Assembly (NCBI GenBank): GCA_025200525.1
Contig: JANUSC010000380.1
Location: 144,075-208,074 of the forward strand
Length of the DNA: 64,000 nucleotides
Direction of reading: 5' to 3'
Source of the DNA: Camellia lanceoleosa
Taxonomy: Eukaryota; Streptophyta; Magnoliopsida; Ericales; Theaceae
The translations under genes and the position numbers were made by a program. Of this stretch, positions 1-10,325 are shown one piece after another; position 1 is the stretch's first letter; every line of letters begins with the position of its first letter. The notes beneath the pieces were generated by a model. It had not been told where the DNA came from. It worked only from the letters and a program-made list of their open reading frames with translations, and searched no databases.

Positions 1-420
1 GCATTTTCTGCCGGTCGGCACTATTTTGTGCCGGTCGGCACATTATTGTGCCGGTGGAGAAGTTTAGGCAGCCGGTGGCAGCCGGTGACCACCCCACCTA
101 GCCGGTGGTGTTCCCAAGGCCTTGTTTAGGCCAAGTGAGGAGTTGTTGGTCTTCATAGCTCAATAGGTGCAAGAAAGTGCATCCCCGATGCTCAACCGGC
201 CTCCGTTTTGACTTCGGACCGTGTCTACTGTGTGTAACACTCAAATTCAAGCAAAGATTGTATCCTTTTGTATCCTTTTGTCTTTTATAAGATTCAAAAG
301 TTGCCCCGTGTGCGTTGCATGCATCCATCCTTTGTCCGGCGCATCGTATCGCGCCATCTTGCACGTCCCTTGCGACTTGCACCGTTTTGCATTAATGTGT
401 GGCATGCGTGTCATATTTTC
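1..420 (+). other. Internal noncoding DNA of element A with CCGGTCGGCAC and GCCGGTGG repeats
   Basis: No gene is visible. The first 110 bases hold short repeats of TGCCGGTCGGCAC (1-50) and AGCCGGTGG (55-110). The same motifs occur inside A's LTR near 12485-12600 and 14595-14715, so they look like a mobile sub-repeat of this Tat family. Small ORFs across it are not convincing. Confidence 0.5.
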
Positions 421-920
421 ATTTGCATTTCATTTTGATCCACGTGAGGTGTACTACCTCACGTGCTTCATTTTGCATTTCATTTTGATCCACGTGAGGT
501 GTACTACCTCACGTGCTTCATTGCATTTCATTTTGATCCACGTGAGGTGTACTACCCCCGTGCTTCATTTGCATTTCCTTTTGATCCACGTGAGATGTAC
601 TACCTCACGTGCTTCATTTGCATTTCATTTTGATCCACGTGAGGTGTACTACATCACGTGCTTCATTTTGCATTTCATTTTGATCCACGTGAGGTGTACT
701 ACCTCACGTGCTTCATTTTGCATTTCATTTTGATCCACGTGAGGTGTACTACCCCACGTGCTTCATTTTGCATTTCCTTTTGATCCACATGAGGTGTACT
801 ACCTCACGTGCTTCATTTTGCATTTCATTTTGATCCACGTGAGGTGTACTACCTCACGTGCTTCACTTTGCATTTCGTTTTGATCCATGAGAGGTGTACT
901 ACCTCGCGTGCTTCATCCTG
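421..920 (+). repeat. Tandem array of ten ~50-bp units, each with a hairpin
   Basis: Ten units start roughly every 50 bases. Each contains CACGTGAGGT, a 5-base loop GTACT and ACCTCACGTG, which is a perfect 10-bp stem in the better copies (441-465, 491-515, 686-710, 836-860). Other copies carry one to four changes. The stem ends form G-box/E-box CACGTG sites. The linker reads CTTCATTTTGCATTTCATTT with small changes. It lies in the 3' internal region of a Tat/Ogre-like element, a part known in that lineage to be hypervariable and tandem-rich. Confidence 0.9.
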
Positions 921-1031
921 GATTTTGTTTTGCATTCTTGCATCTATGAGGTATGCATGCCTCGTCTTGTATCTCATTTTGCGCTTCTTCGCGCTGTCCT
1001 GCACGCCTCATTGTTTTTTCATTCCCCCAGG

Positions 1032-1470
1032 GTCTGGAGGGACCTTAAACACGCGCGGTCTAGGAGACCTTAAATCCTCGGGAGGTGCAAAACCTTCGGT
1101 CCATTAAGGTGTGCACCTCATTGCATTCGGCATGCATCATATCACACTGTCTTGTGCACTCGCGTTGTCTAACGCATCGCGCTATTTTGCGCATCGCGCC
1201 GTTTGGCGCACCCTCATTGCACTTCATTTTCCATCCTTTGAGGCACGCGCACCTCATTGCACGCACGTCTCATTTGCCCCATTTACATCCGCATGCATGT
1301 CTCATTCGTATCGCATTCACTTAAAGTGTTGTGCAATTGTTGCCCCATCATGGTCTGACGAGACCTTAAACACACACGGTCTAGGAGACCTTAAATCCTT
1401 GGAGGGTACGAAACCTTCACCATTTTGCATCCCGGTCTAGGAGACCTTAAATCCTCTGAAGGTGCAACTC
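1032..1470 (+). repeat. Three dispersed copies of a GGTCTAGGAGACCTTAAATC motif
   Basis: The motif GGTCTAGGAGACCTTAAATC appears near 1057, 1378 and 1432, each followed by a variant of GAGGTGCAAAACCTTCG. Its first 13 bases form a short hairpin (GGTCT, loop AGG, AGACC). A degenerate GGGACCTTAAACAC companion precedes the first two. There is no gene here; it is part of A's 3' noncoding region. Confidence 0.7.
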
Positions 1471-1786
1471 CTTCGGTGTTTGTCGTGCGACGACTTTCGT
1501 GGTCCGTAAAGCCACATGCGTATTCCGGTGAGTTCTGGAAGGCCAATCGACGGTGAAAACTAGAGTTTGAGCGGCTTATGCCCGAAGCATAAAGGTTCGG
1601 AATTTCCGAGACTAAAGTCTGGTTTAAATACCCAGGGGGTGTACCCTCGGCTCGAAATCTGTATGGAAGCCCCATAGGTTGAGGCGGCGTGTTTACGCCT
1701 CAATTCTGGATACTGAACCAACCTAGTGTATCGCCTTGTTGGTAAGATAGGGAAAGCTGCAATCATAGTCGTTGCATCATACTGCA

Positions 1787-2060
1787 TTGTCATGCATCAT
1801 TTGTAAATACTGCATTTGTCATGCATTTCAAAAATCCAAAAACAAAAGCACATGCATATGTCATGCATCATTGTAAACACATGCATACGTCATGCATCAT
1901 TTGTAAATACTGCATATGTCATGCATTTCAAAAAATAATAACAAAAAAACATGCATATGTCATGCATCATCATTGTAGTATAGTGCATGTGTCATGCATT
2001 TTCTGTAAATATCCATTCCATTGCACATTGCATTGTAGCTTGCATGCATCCACTGCATCA
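1787..2060 (+). repeat. ATGCAT-rich short repeat, about 100-bp period
   Basis: GTCATGCATTTCAAAAA occurs near 1818 and 1918, and many CATGCAT (RY-type) sites fill the interval. Two imperfect ~100-bp units can be followed by eye, then the pattern fades. It is noncoding. RY motifs are known binding sites of plant B3-domain factors, but their role here is unknown and base composition alone may explain them. Confidence 0.5.
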
Positions 2061-3055
2061 CCTTCCATTTATGGCTTACACCTTTCCTTGTTGGGCTTGG
2101 TCTGGTATGTACTCATACTTTTCACGTCAAAGCATGGTTCATGTGCATCGCGCCTATTCCTTGATGAACTTGGTTTGAGGTTGTGGCACCTTTTCTGTGT
2201 TAGGCATGGCTTGTATGTGTGCATGCCTTTCCTAGGCAAGATTCGGTTTGGCCCGCGTGCCATATCCATTGTATCCATTTCCATTACATTGTGGTGTAGT
2301 TATTGCGTCTGGCATTAGGATCATTATTCTCTCCCCAGCGGGTCGTTTCCCCACTTATGTCATTCCACTCAATACTTGTTCTTGTGTCTGTCTACATTAC
2401 TCATAGTTCTGTGTGCGTTCGCGCTTTGAGGGCTACGACACCTTTTTTATGGTAGACGGACTTGTTACCTCCATCAATCTATTTGACATTTGTGTAGATT
2501 CGAACCGCTCCGGTTTGAATCATGATTCAATTGCCCTGCATGTAGTTTCAATTGCATAGTTTCAATTGCATTGCATATTAGTTGCATTATTCATACATTG
2601 TTGTTGTATATATTGCATATCATCTTGCATTCATCATTGCATTGTCATGCATATTGCTAACGATATTGTACCTGTTAAGTTTGCTTTCTTTGCAGGCACG
2701 ATATTGTATGTACGGTTCATTTACCACCGGTGCAACCGGACGAGCCGCACAGGTATTGTATCCTTCACGTGAAACGTGTTGAGAATTGCATAATTCTCTT
2801 ACATCCTTTCTGCATTATAGTGTAGATTGGCGTTTGCTAGCTTATAACTGTCGCATGTGTGCTTCATTACAGCTTTCTTTGCATGATCATAAGTTATGCT
2901 CGGCTTATTGCATTGTCTTGCATTTTGCCCCTGCCTTCGGGCGCATACCTTATCTGCGGCTTGTATGCCTGTGCCTGAACTACGCTGGTTTGATTCCTAA
3001 AGGGATACGTAGGCAGCTTGCGAGTTCAACCATTTGCGCTTTGTATGTTTGTCCA
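2061..3055 (+). other. 3' internal region of element A, no gene
   Basis: No coding region is recognisable. From about 2700 onward the sequence is homologous to the reverse complement of D's 55800-56110: shared stretches include GCTTCATTACAGCTT versus GCCTCATTACAGCTT, TTTGCATGATCAT, and GCATTTTGCCCC followed by CTGCCT. The stretch 2975-3025, containing GGGATACGTAGGCAGC, has no counterpart in D. The region ends at the target site of the nested element C. Confidence 0.65.
3051..3055. other. Target-site duplication GTCCA, left copy
   Basis: GTCCA directly precedes the left LTR of element C and recurs at 12168-12172 directly after its right LTR, marking one clean integrase-mediated insertion. Confidence 0.95.
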
Positions 3056-4540
3056 TGTAACGCCCTCAAAATATAAACCCATTAAACATAAAACACAGCA
3101 TGCATTATTAAAAGAAAACCATTATTTTATCTAAATCATCAGAGTAATACGAAATAAACATCAAAATAAATGCCCTACGGGCTTACATCTTGCCAAGCCA
3201 ACACTTGGACACAAATTCACTGAGTTCTAACTCAAAACAGATAAAGCCCTAGGCTTGAAAGATTACATTGTTTAAATAAACAAATAAAAATGAATAAGCA
3301 AATCTTCCAATTCAATTCCTCACAAGCTAAGTCCTTGGAGGGAGTGAACCACGAACTGAAAAATAAAGTTCCCATATAGGGTGAGCCACGCCAGAAAGAA
3401 ATACTAAACCAAGCATAAGAATTAACTAAAGTATTAGCATCTGATACATGATTAACACACTATAATCAAATTACAAGATTCATGACACGAATGTCTATAT
3501 TGCCTATGTCACATTGTCTATGGCACATGTCACTTTCCACTTATGGCTCGGGACTCGCCAAATAACTCAACAGGTTTCATCTTTTATTACCATTACTTCC
3601 AATTCAACAGAATAACAATTCAAGTTAGACTTAATCATAACAAATACACATGTTGGAATTGTATCAATCATAATCAAATCACTTCCATACTTCCCTACTG
3701 GTACAAATTTTAGTGATGTATCATATCAACAATAAATAGACATATCCCTATTAATCATTAAGAACACATAAGAGTGATGCCACTGGAGTCCATGCCCTAT
3801 CTCCTTCCAATAAATCCGGTTTAGAGGTCCATCCCCTATCTTCCCCTAAACCGTGGAGTTCATCCCCTATCTTCTCCAAACAACATGCATATGCAATGAA
3901 ACACACAATTGTCATATACAACACATAATTAATACACAAATGTTCTGTATTAACTCAACGGTCAAACAATTGACCCAATTCGATTACACCTAAGCGCATG
4001 CAAGGTCTACAACAATCAATGGCTATCCTCCACCGATAGCCCAAAAGCGATTATTTCTAAGCGAGAAATAAATACATCAATGAATATAAATTCAACATTT
4101 CCAAAGGTAAATATTTAGCTACCCAATCCCATGAATTAAACCAAATTCCACTTTGTTTCTTTTAAATTAATTACACAAATTAATCTAAACCAAAACCCTA
4201 AGGTTTCTTCCAAAATTACCAAACTACCCCATGTACCAAAATACCAACACTTAGGATTAAAGCGTATAAATGGAGTAGGAAATCCCTACCTCGAAGGAAG
4301 AACCCAAAAGGAGAAGATGAAGAAAATGCTCGAAACTCCAAAATGCTCCAAATCAACAATTGATCAGATTAAATGAAAGCCCTCACTCTCCTCTATCTTA
4401 TTTGTAAAAGAACTAGGGTAGAAACACACTCTAACTCGATCAAACCTAGGAGAAAAGGTGTTTAGAGAAGAAGAAAAGTCGGACTTTAGGGTTTGAGATC
4501 AAAAAGAATGAAAAACTGCCCTAAAATCCCAGCTGCTGCC

Positions 4541-4548
4541 TTTAAATA
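4541..4548 (-). promoter_or_regulatory. TATA-like box in the C LTR
   Basis: The reverse complement reads GGCCAGTATTTAAAGGC. It lies about 370 bp into the LTR in the sense direction, downstream of the CTCGAG motif cluster. The partner LTR has the equivalent TATTTAAA at 11810-11817. A TATA role is inferred from position and sequence. Confidence 0.55.
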
Positions 4549-4555
4549 CTGGCCA

Positions 4556-4737
4556 GGCCCGCTCGAGCGCACAACTCACCGCTCGAGCGTAAAGAACAAA
4601 AACAATGTCGGGTGGAGGGCAAATATGCCCGCTCGAGCGTAGAATTCTCACCTGCAGAAGTTTTGCAGGAACCAAAGAAATGCTGGAAGGGTGTAAACTC
4701 CGCTCGGGCGCAGAAATGGCCGCTCCAGCGGAAAGGC
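4556..4737 (-). repeat. Cluster of CGCTCGAGCG palindromes in U3 of the C LTR
   Basis: CCGCTCGAGCG-type motifs recur at about 4560, 4580 and 4630, with variants CGCTCGGGCG (4702) and CGCTCCAGCG (4723). The 10-mer CGCTCGAGCG is its own reverse complement. The cluster sits upstream of the TATA-like box, an enhancer-like position. The partner LTR (11825-11985) shows shortened forms such as CCGCCGGCG. Confidence 0.7.
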
Positions 4738-4918
4738 TAAAAACTGAGCGACAAACATCTTGGCTCAGATTCAAACCACCTGGTCGGAACACGCCAAACA
4801 CATCCTAAACTCAATCAGATAGAATTAAAGGATGACAACAACAATCTGATAACAACGGAATCTACGGAACATAAGTCCGGATACACTAATCAAATGGGAA
4901 AAGACCGGGGTCGCTATA

Positions 4919-4931
4919 ACCTTCCCCCCTT
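4919..4931 (-). other. Polypurine tract of element C
   Basis: In the sense direction it reads AAGGGGGGAAGGT immediately before the 3' LTR terminus TATAGCG. This is the expected plus-strand DNA priming site; element B has an equivalent tract at 39433-39445. Confidence 0.85.
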
Positions 4932-5339
4932 AAAAGAATTTCGTCCCCGAAATTAAGCATAGGTTTGTAAAAATGAGTTTTCCCAATTCCCAATGATATA
5001 AAACACGGCAATAAACAACTTGACCCAATCTGGGTCACTTCATCTCTTTATCAAGAGGCATCTCACAATATGTAAAAGCAGATATCTTTCAACTTTGCAT
5101 TAGCGTTATGCAATTTCCTTTCAAGTTCAATATTTTTGAAATACAAGATTCTCATTTTCATATCATATTTAATTCCGTGATATCCAATAACAAACCAACA
5201 TATGCAATGTTCCAATAAACTTCCAAAATATGGCAAGTTTTAAAATAATTCCACAAACCAAAACATTCTCAATGTTTTCCTAACTTAAGACATATATAAA
5301 ACTCTTAAGTTCAACAATATTACATAATCTAAATACAAG

Positions 5340-6245
5340 ATTATAAATCGATAAACAATTAGGATATTTCTCACGGACTTCCAACTCACGTTCCCAAGTG
5401 GCCTCCTCCACTCGTGATGCTTCCACAAAACTTTCACCAAAGGGATGGTTTTGCCATAAAACTTGATCCCGCCTATCCAAGACTTGAACGGTCTCTCCTC
5501 ATATGAGACATCCTCATCAACAACTAAATCGGTCCAATCCAACACATGCGATGGATCCGCTCATACTCAAGCATACTCACATGAAACACGTCATGAACTC
5601 CGGATAATCGGTGGCAAAGCTAAGCGATGGCACCTCGCCAATCCTCTCAAGGATCTCAAAGGACCAATAAATCGAGGGACAACTTCCGCTCTTTCCAAAC
5701 CTCATCAAACCTCGCCTAGGTGATATTTTCAGAAGACATGATCACCTACCTCAAACACCAAAGGTCTCCTCCCACGGTCGGCATAAGATTTCGACGACTC
5801 AGGTCAGAACCAGACCTCCCACGGATAAGCTCGACCTTCTCCGCTGCTTTCTCACCAACTCCGACCCAACAAAGGTGCATCACCCACCTCGCCCAACAAA
5901 CCGAGATCTACACGGCGGCCATACAAGGCCTCAAACGGTGCCATACCAATACTAGACTGGAAACTATTGTTGTAGGCAAACTCCACTAATGGCAAGTGCC
6001 TCTCCCACGACCCATTAAAGTCAAGAACACAACCTCGAAGCATATCCTCAAGGATCTGAATAGTACGCTTCGGACCGCCTGGTCACCGAGGATGATAAGC
6101 CGTACTAAAGTCAACTTAGTGCCTAAAGCACTGCAAACTCTGCCACAACTTGGCAAGAAACGAGGATCTCTATCTCGAGACGATCGTCATTGGGACCCCG
6201 TGCAACCTCACTATGTCCCAACATACAACAAAGAAGATGATCTCT
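5340..6245 (-). pseudogene. pol: Element C integrase C-terminal half and chromodomain, broken
   Basis: This continues the integrase that is open at 6246-7043. In the closely related element B the same stretch reads as DDE core, GPY/F domain and linker. Here it is split among three frames by indels and stops. Recognisable pieces are the SDRD region near 6170 (an extra base makes CTCGAG where B has CTGAG), LPLVEFAYNNSFQSSIGMAP (about 5920-5985), KISPRRGLMRFGKSG (5690-5740), and a C-terminal chromodomain: SYEERP (about 5500), IPLVKVLWKHH in one frame and VEEATWERELEVREKYPN in another (5350-5480). Chromodomains of this clade bind modified histone tails and guide integration into heterochromatin. 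No functional integrase could be made from the sequence as read. Confidence 0.85.
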
Positions 6246-7043
6246 TCAATCTCTAACTCGCATAGGAATGAAGTGCGTTGACTTCGTCAATCGATCTACC
6301 ACCACCCAAATGGCATCACTACCCCGCTGAGTCCTCGGAAGACCCACGACGAAGTCCATAGTGACATGCTCCCACTTCCACTCGGCGATAGGCAAGGGTT
6401 GCAACAAACCCGCTGGCCTCTGATGCTCGGCCTTCACTTGCTGACAAGTAAGGCACCTAGATACGAAAGCTGCCACATCTCTCTTCATACCCCGCCACCA
6501 AAACTGGCGACCCAAATCCTGATACATCTTAGTACCTCCCGGATGCACCGCAAGGCGCGAATGATGGAATTCTCGGAGTACCTCCTCTCGACAAGACTCC
6601 GGCACAAACAGACGGTCTCGGTATCTCACACTCAGGTCGGGATACACCATTAAACCCTTCTCAACCTTCCCATTAGAAATCTTCTCTCGAAGAGATTCTA
6701 CCTCAAGATCACCCCTCTGAGCCTCTAACACTCGAGTCACCAGTGTAGGCTGTGCGACAACAGAAAACAAAGCCGCAGCCTCAACGGATTCACCCAGATG
6801 CAAATCAAATTCCCCAACTGCACCCAACATCTCCCACTTCCCGATGGCTATACTAGCTAAGTCACCAACAGATTTCCTGCTAAGGGCATCAGCCACAACA
6901 TTGGCCTTCCCCGGATGATAGTGCAACTCGAAGTCATAATCCTCAATGAACTCCATCCACCTCCTCTGCCTCAAATTCAAGTCTTTCTGTGTAAACAGAT
7001 ATTTCAGACTCTTATGATCCGAGAATACCTCGAACTTCGCCAT
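6246..7043 (-). pseudogene. pol: Element C RNase H end and integrase N-terminal half, open 265-codon segment
   Basis: An uninterrupted reading segment of the pol polyprotein; its first Met is internal, not a true start. Residues about 7-57 are the end of RNase H and the tether (FSDHKSLKYLFTQKDLNLRQ, then HPGKANVVADALSRK). Then comes the integrase HHCC zinc finger (HHSRLAVHPGG ... CLTCQQVKA) and the start of the catalytic core with the first acidic residue in HVTMDFVVGLPRT, ending near STHFIPM. The rest of the core lies in other frames to the left. Compared with element B, C retains the RNase H segment that B has lost. The enzyme removes RNA from the cDNA hybrid (RNase H) and inserts the cDNA (integrase). 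Confidence 0.9.
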
Positions 7044-7100
7044 AAAGATAATGCCTCCAAATCTTCAAGGCAAATATCACATGCTAATTCTAAATCATGA

Positions 7101-7881
7101 GGGTAATTCTTCTCATGAATTTTTAATCGACGTGAGCCATAGGCAACCACTTTCCCTCTTGCATCAACACACAACCTAGACCCTCTCGTGAGGCGTCACA
7201 ATAAATCGATAACCCAACCCTCTCTCGGAATAATCAAGACCGAGCGGTGGTCAATCTAACCTTCAACTCTCAAACGACTTTTCACAAGTCTCACTCCATA
7301 CAAATTTGACTCCTTTCCGAGTCAATCTAGTCAACGTGAAGCTAACTTGGAGAAATCCTTCACAAACCCGGCGATAATACCCAGCTAATCCCGTAAAATC
7401 ATGGATCTCAAACACACTCTTAGGTTGTGCCCAATCTTGCATCGCCTCGTCTTGGATGTATCAACCGACACCCCTTCCCCGAAACTACATGGCCTAAGAA
7501 CTTCACTTTTAGCCGTAACTCACACTTCCCGAACTTAGCATAAAGCTTATGGGCTCTAAGTAACTCTAGCTTCGCTCTCGGGTGTTCCTCGTGCTCCTCC
7601 TCAAGGTGAATAATCGTAATGTCGCCCACGAAGACGACCACAAACGATCTAAGAATTCCCGGAAGATCCGGTTCATCAAATCCATAAACATCGGTGCATT
7701 GGTGAGCCCAAACGGCATCACCAGAAACTCATAGTGGCCATACCGCGTACGGAATGCCGTCTTTGGAATATCCTCCTCCCTGACTCTCAACTGGTGATAA
7801 CCCGATCTCAAATCTATCTTAGAGAAACAACGGGAACCCTTCAGCTGGTCAAACAAATCATCAATATGGGGCAAAGGGTAC
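7101..7881 (-). pseudogene. pol: Element C reverse transcriptase, palm to thumb, broken
   Basis: One frame (7566-7874) holds the fingers/palm block with [16 protein letters not shown] and MPFGLTNAP; another (7420-7641) holds the catalytic-loop region and [11 protein letters not shown] ... KFLGHVVS. In plant Gypsy elements the catalytic box is usually F-[IV]-D-D; here it reads FVGDI (7621-7632), so the first of the two aspartates is glycine. Element B has the same change. Between 7044 and 7420 RNase H continues with stops. The reverse transcriptase copies the element RNA into cDNA; as read it would be inactive. Confidence 0.9.
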
Positions 7882-8640
7882 TTATTCTAACCGTAGTCGA
7901 TTCAATTTCCGGTAATCTATACACAGTCTCAAAGCACCACCTTTCTTCTTAGCGAATAGGGCCGGTGCTCCCCATGGCGAAACACTAGGACGAATATAGC
8001 CCTTATCTAGCAACTCCTGGAGTTGAACCTTCAACTCAACTAACTCAGCTGGGGCGAAACGGTAAGGTGCCATAGAAATCGGCTCCGTGCCGGGCACTAA
8101 ATCAATAGAGAACTCAATCTCTCGATGAGGTGGTAAGCCAACAAGATCCTCGGGGAAGACGTCGGCGTACTCACAAACCACCCCCGGCAACACAATCTGG
8201 GTCTCATCACACTCACTACTCTCAAAGCTAGCAAGTAGACCACTAAGCTCACTCCGCCCTCGCGGATCGTACCCTGGTGGCAAAACACTACCAACCCTGT
8301 CCCCCAGAAAATGGAAACGTTCTCCGCTAACTGTACAACAAGTGACTCTCTGACGGTAGCAATCAATAAATGCCCGGTATGACGACAACCAGTCCATACC
8401 CAAAATAACATCAAAGCCCTTCATGGGCATAACTACAAAAGAGAAAGGGATTCTATGATCATCGACCTCTATATCACAACCCCTAACACCTTGTTTCAAA
8501 ATCAACTCACCCCCAAGAGGCGATACTACACAAATAGGAGATGCCAACTGGGCTAGCTCCAACTCCAAAATAGATGCAAATGCAGCAGACACAAAGGAAT
8601 GAGATGCACCCGTATCGATCAAAACACTAGCAAATCGAAT
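7882..8640 (-). pseudogene. pol: Element C aspartic protease and reverse transcriptase N-terminus, open segment
   Basis: The open part (7882-8622, 246 codons) opens with the protease active site [11 protein letters not shown] and continues with the retropepsin-like fold ([12 protein letters not shown]) and, without a break, the RT connection and fingers: [20 protein letters not shown], then [26 protein letters not shown] and [11 protein letters not shown]. The upstream frame gives VLIDTG, so the Met is not the start. The protease would cut the Gag-Pol polyprotein. The segment ends where the frame is lost just after IDYRKLN. The family's retropepsin is active as a dimer, and the DTG triad residue is intact here. 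Confidence 0.92.
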
Positions 8641-9923
8641 TGCAAAACAAGAAGGTACCTCTCACTGAGCCAGACGGTACAAGATCATGCGCGTAACGGA
8701 TACACGCCCAGATGTCCTCTCGATCAACTCGTCACCCCTGAGCGATGGATCGCCAGACGGATCGGGACGAAGAAGCCCTCGATTGGCCTCGAGGCTCGAA
8801 TCGACCGAGCGGTGACTCTGAGTTCCGCTCGAACCAAGAGCACCAGATGTGCCACCCAATCAGGCAAAACCTCTTCATGTGCCCCTGGCCGACCGACCGA
8901 AAACACGATAGTGGTGACCTCTACTCGACTCGCTCGAGATCGAGCCAAGAAGATCTTGCCTCTCAACTCCTCCTCTCGAGGACAACCGAGACTTGTGACC
9001 CAACTGCCACACTTGAAACAGTAACGCCTCTCGACTACCCTTCCCGAACTAGCACTCGGACCTTTGAAAAGTGGATCTAGAAAAACTACTCGAGGCTCCG
9101 AGGAGTGAAACCTCTTCCTCCGCCATCACCTCGACCGCCCCGACTCCTCTTGGAGCCTTCGCTTTCCTCCTCCCGCATCGCGATCTCAGTATGGGCTGCT
9201 GCATCAACCAAACGCCCAAAATCCCTAATCATAGTTGGCACAACTCTCAATTTGAGGCCGCGCCTCAACTTCTTCTCGAACTCTATGCAACGGCGTTCCT
9301 CAGTCGCCACTAACTCAGGTGCAAACCTGGACAAACTAGTAAATGAGGCCTCGAACTCAGCCACTGACAAACTGTTCTGCTCAAGATGGCAAAACTGATC
9401 TCTCAACTTCTCCTGAACAGCTGGAGACAGGTACTTCACCTGAAAAGCATCAACAAACTCCTTCCAAGTACCTCCAATACGACCCTTGGTGAACTTCCAC
9501 CACTGACCCGCATCCCCTTTCAGCTGGAAAGATGCCAAGGTCACCTTCAACCCCTCGTCTTCGATGCCAAGCATCTCAAACGTTTTTGTCTGCATTCGAG
9601 CCATTAAATGCGCATTTTAAGCGGCTCGCTAGGATCACCTACAAACACGCCCGTTGAGACCGAAAAACTCCTCTTCGTAAAAGAAGGCCTCGCTTCGCAA
9701 AGAACTACCGGGCCGAACTACCTGGGCTGGATTCGCAGCCCTCAGAATATCCACTGACGCCTGAAATGCCCCTGCTATCTCTTGGGCCAAAGTGCCCATA
9801 AACCGTCTCTCTTGGCTCGGCCACATTGGCTCGCCAACACCTCCTGAATCGCCGGAATTTCTCCCAGATAGGCACTTCGCCTAGCTCATCGCGCCTACCG
9901 CGACCTCGTCCTCGTCCTGACAT
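8641..9923 (-). pseudogene. gag: Element C gag, frameshifted
   Basis: The start is the ATG at 9923 (MSGRGRGRGRRDEL), about 390 bases from the primer site. The frame shifts near 9800 and 9640. The open 172-codon stretch 9086-9604 is the retrotransposon Gag core: GDAGQWWKFTKGRIGGTWKE, then QFCHLEQNSLSVAEFEASF and ERRCIEFEKKL. A CCHC zinc knuckle follows near 8990-9035 (CFKCG ... GCP) with a small deletion that shifts its frame. Gag forms the particle that packages the RNA. Downstream spacer 8641-8990 leads into protease without a recognisable gene. Element B has lost the knuckle region altogether. Confidence 0.85.
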
Positions 9924-10310
9924 CCTATTAAAGGAAACAAAAACATTAGCACCTTAATAAATGTGCCGAAACTAGACACTCACGTCCTAATGTATTGAAC
10001 AACAATAAATCACACCACGTAAGTACATAATCACATAAGCACCTACGAATTTCATTCCTGGATAGTGATAGTCCCGAGGCGTCCCTAAAGTTCCAGTTGG
10101 AAACAACATTGATCAAGTGCCTTTCCAACAAGACTTTCAAAGACTCAAGGATCCGATCAACATCCAAGGAACTACATTCCATACCCACATAGTCACAAAA
10201 ACATGTTAGCATATAATCATGTAATTATTACACTAAGTCTCTATCAAACGAGACGAACCCATTGTGATACTAATCACTTCCCACGTACCCAAAGTATTCA
10301 AACCCGGTAC
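9924..10310 (-). other. Element C 5' leader between primer site and gag
   Basis: About 390 bases with no open frame. It is homologous to 43238-43625 of element B (shared GATAGTCCCGAGGCGT and CAATCACACCAC/CATGTAAGCACATAATC-like blocks). Packaging signals would be expected here but cannot be read from sequence alone. Confidence 0.6.
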
Positions 10311-10322
10311 GCTCTGATACCA
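10311..10322 (-). other. Primer binding site of element C, tRNA-iMet type
   Basis: In the sense direction TGGTATCAGAGC follows the 5' LTR end after a 3-base gap (ACT). It is complementary to the 3' end of plant initiator methionine tRNA, over 12 bases, after which pairing stops. The same site is at 43626-43637 in element B. Confidence 0.93.
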
Positions 10323-10325
10323 AGT

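Larger units (their letters stand above)
3056..4918 (-). repeat. 3' LTR of element C
   Basis: Begins TGTAACGCCCTC and ends GGGGTCGCTATA on the plus strand; in the sense direction it is the downstream LTR, next to the polypurine tract at 4919. It pairs with 10326-12167, with many small indels between the copies. It is related to the LTRs of element B, sharing the ends and blocks such as GATATCCGGTTTAGAGG-like and CCACCGATAGCCCAAA. Confidence 0.95.

Noticed and set aside
221..733. A 170-codon plus-strand ORF at the left end
   Set aside because: Most of it translates the 50-bp hairpin tandem repeat (repeating FHFDPREVYY).
421..920. CRISPR-like array of palindromic repeats
   Set aside because: The linkers between hairpins are the same in each unit, so there are no unique spacers; it is a tandem repeat in plant retrotransposon DNA.
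5996..9607. Plus-strand ORFs of 60-140 codons across element C
   Set aside because: They are antisense shadows of the minus-strand gag-pol sequence, which explains the region fully.
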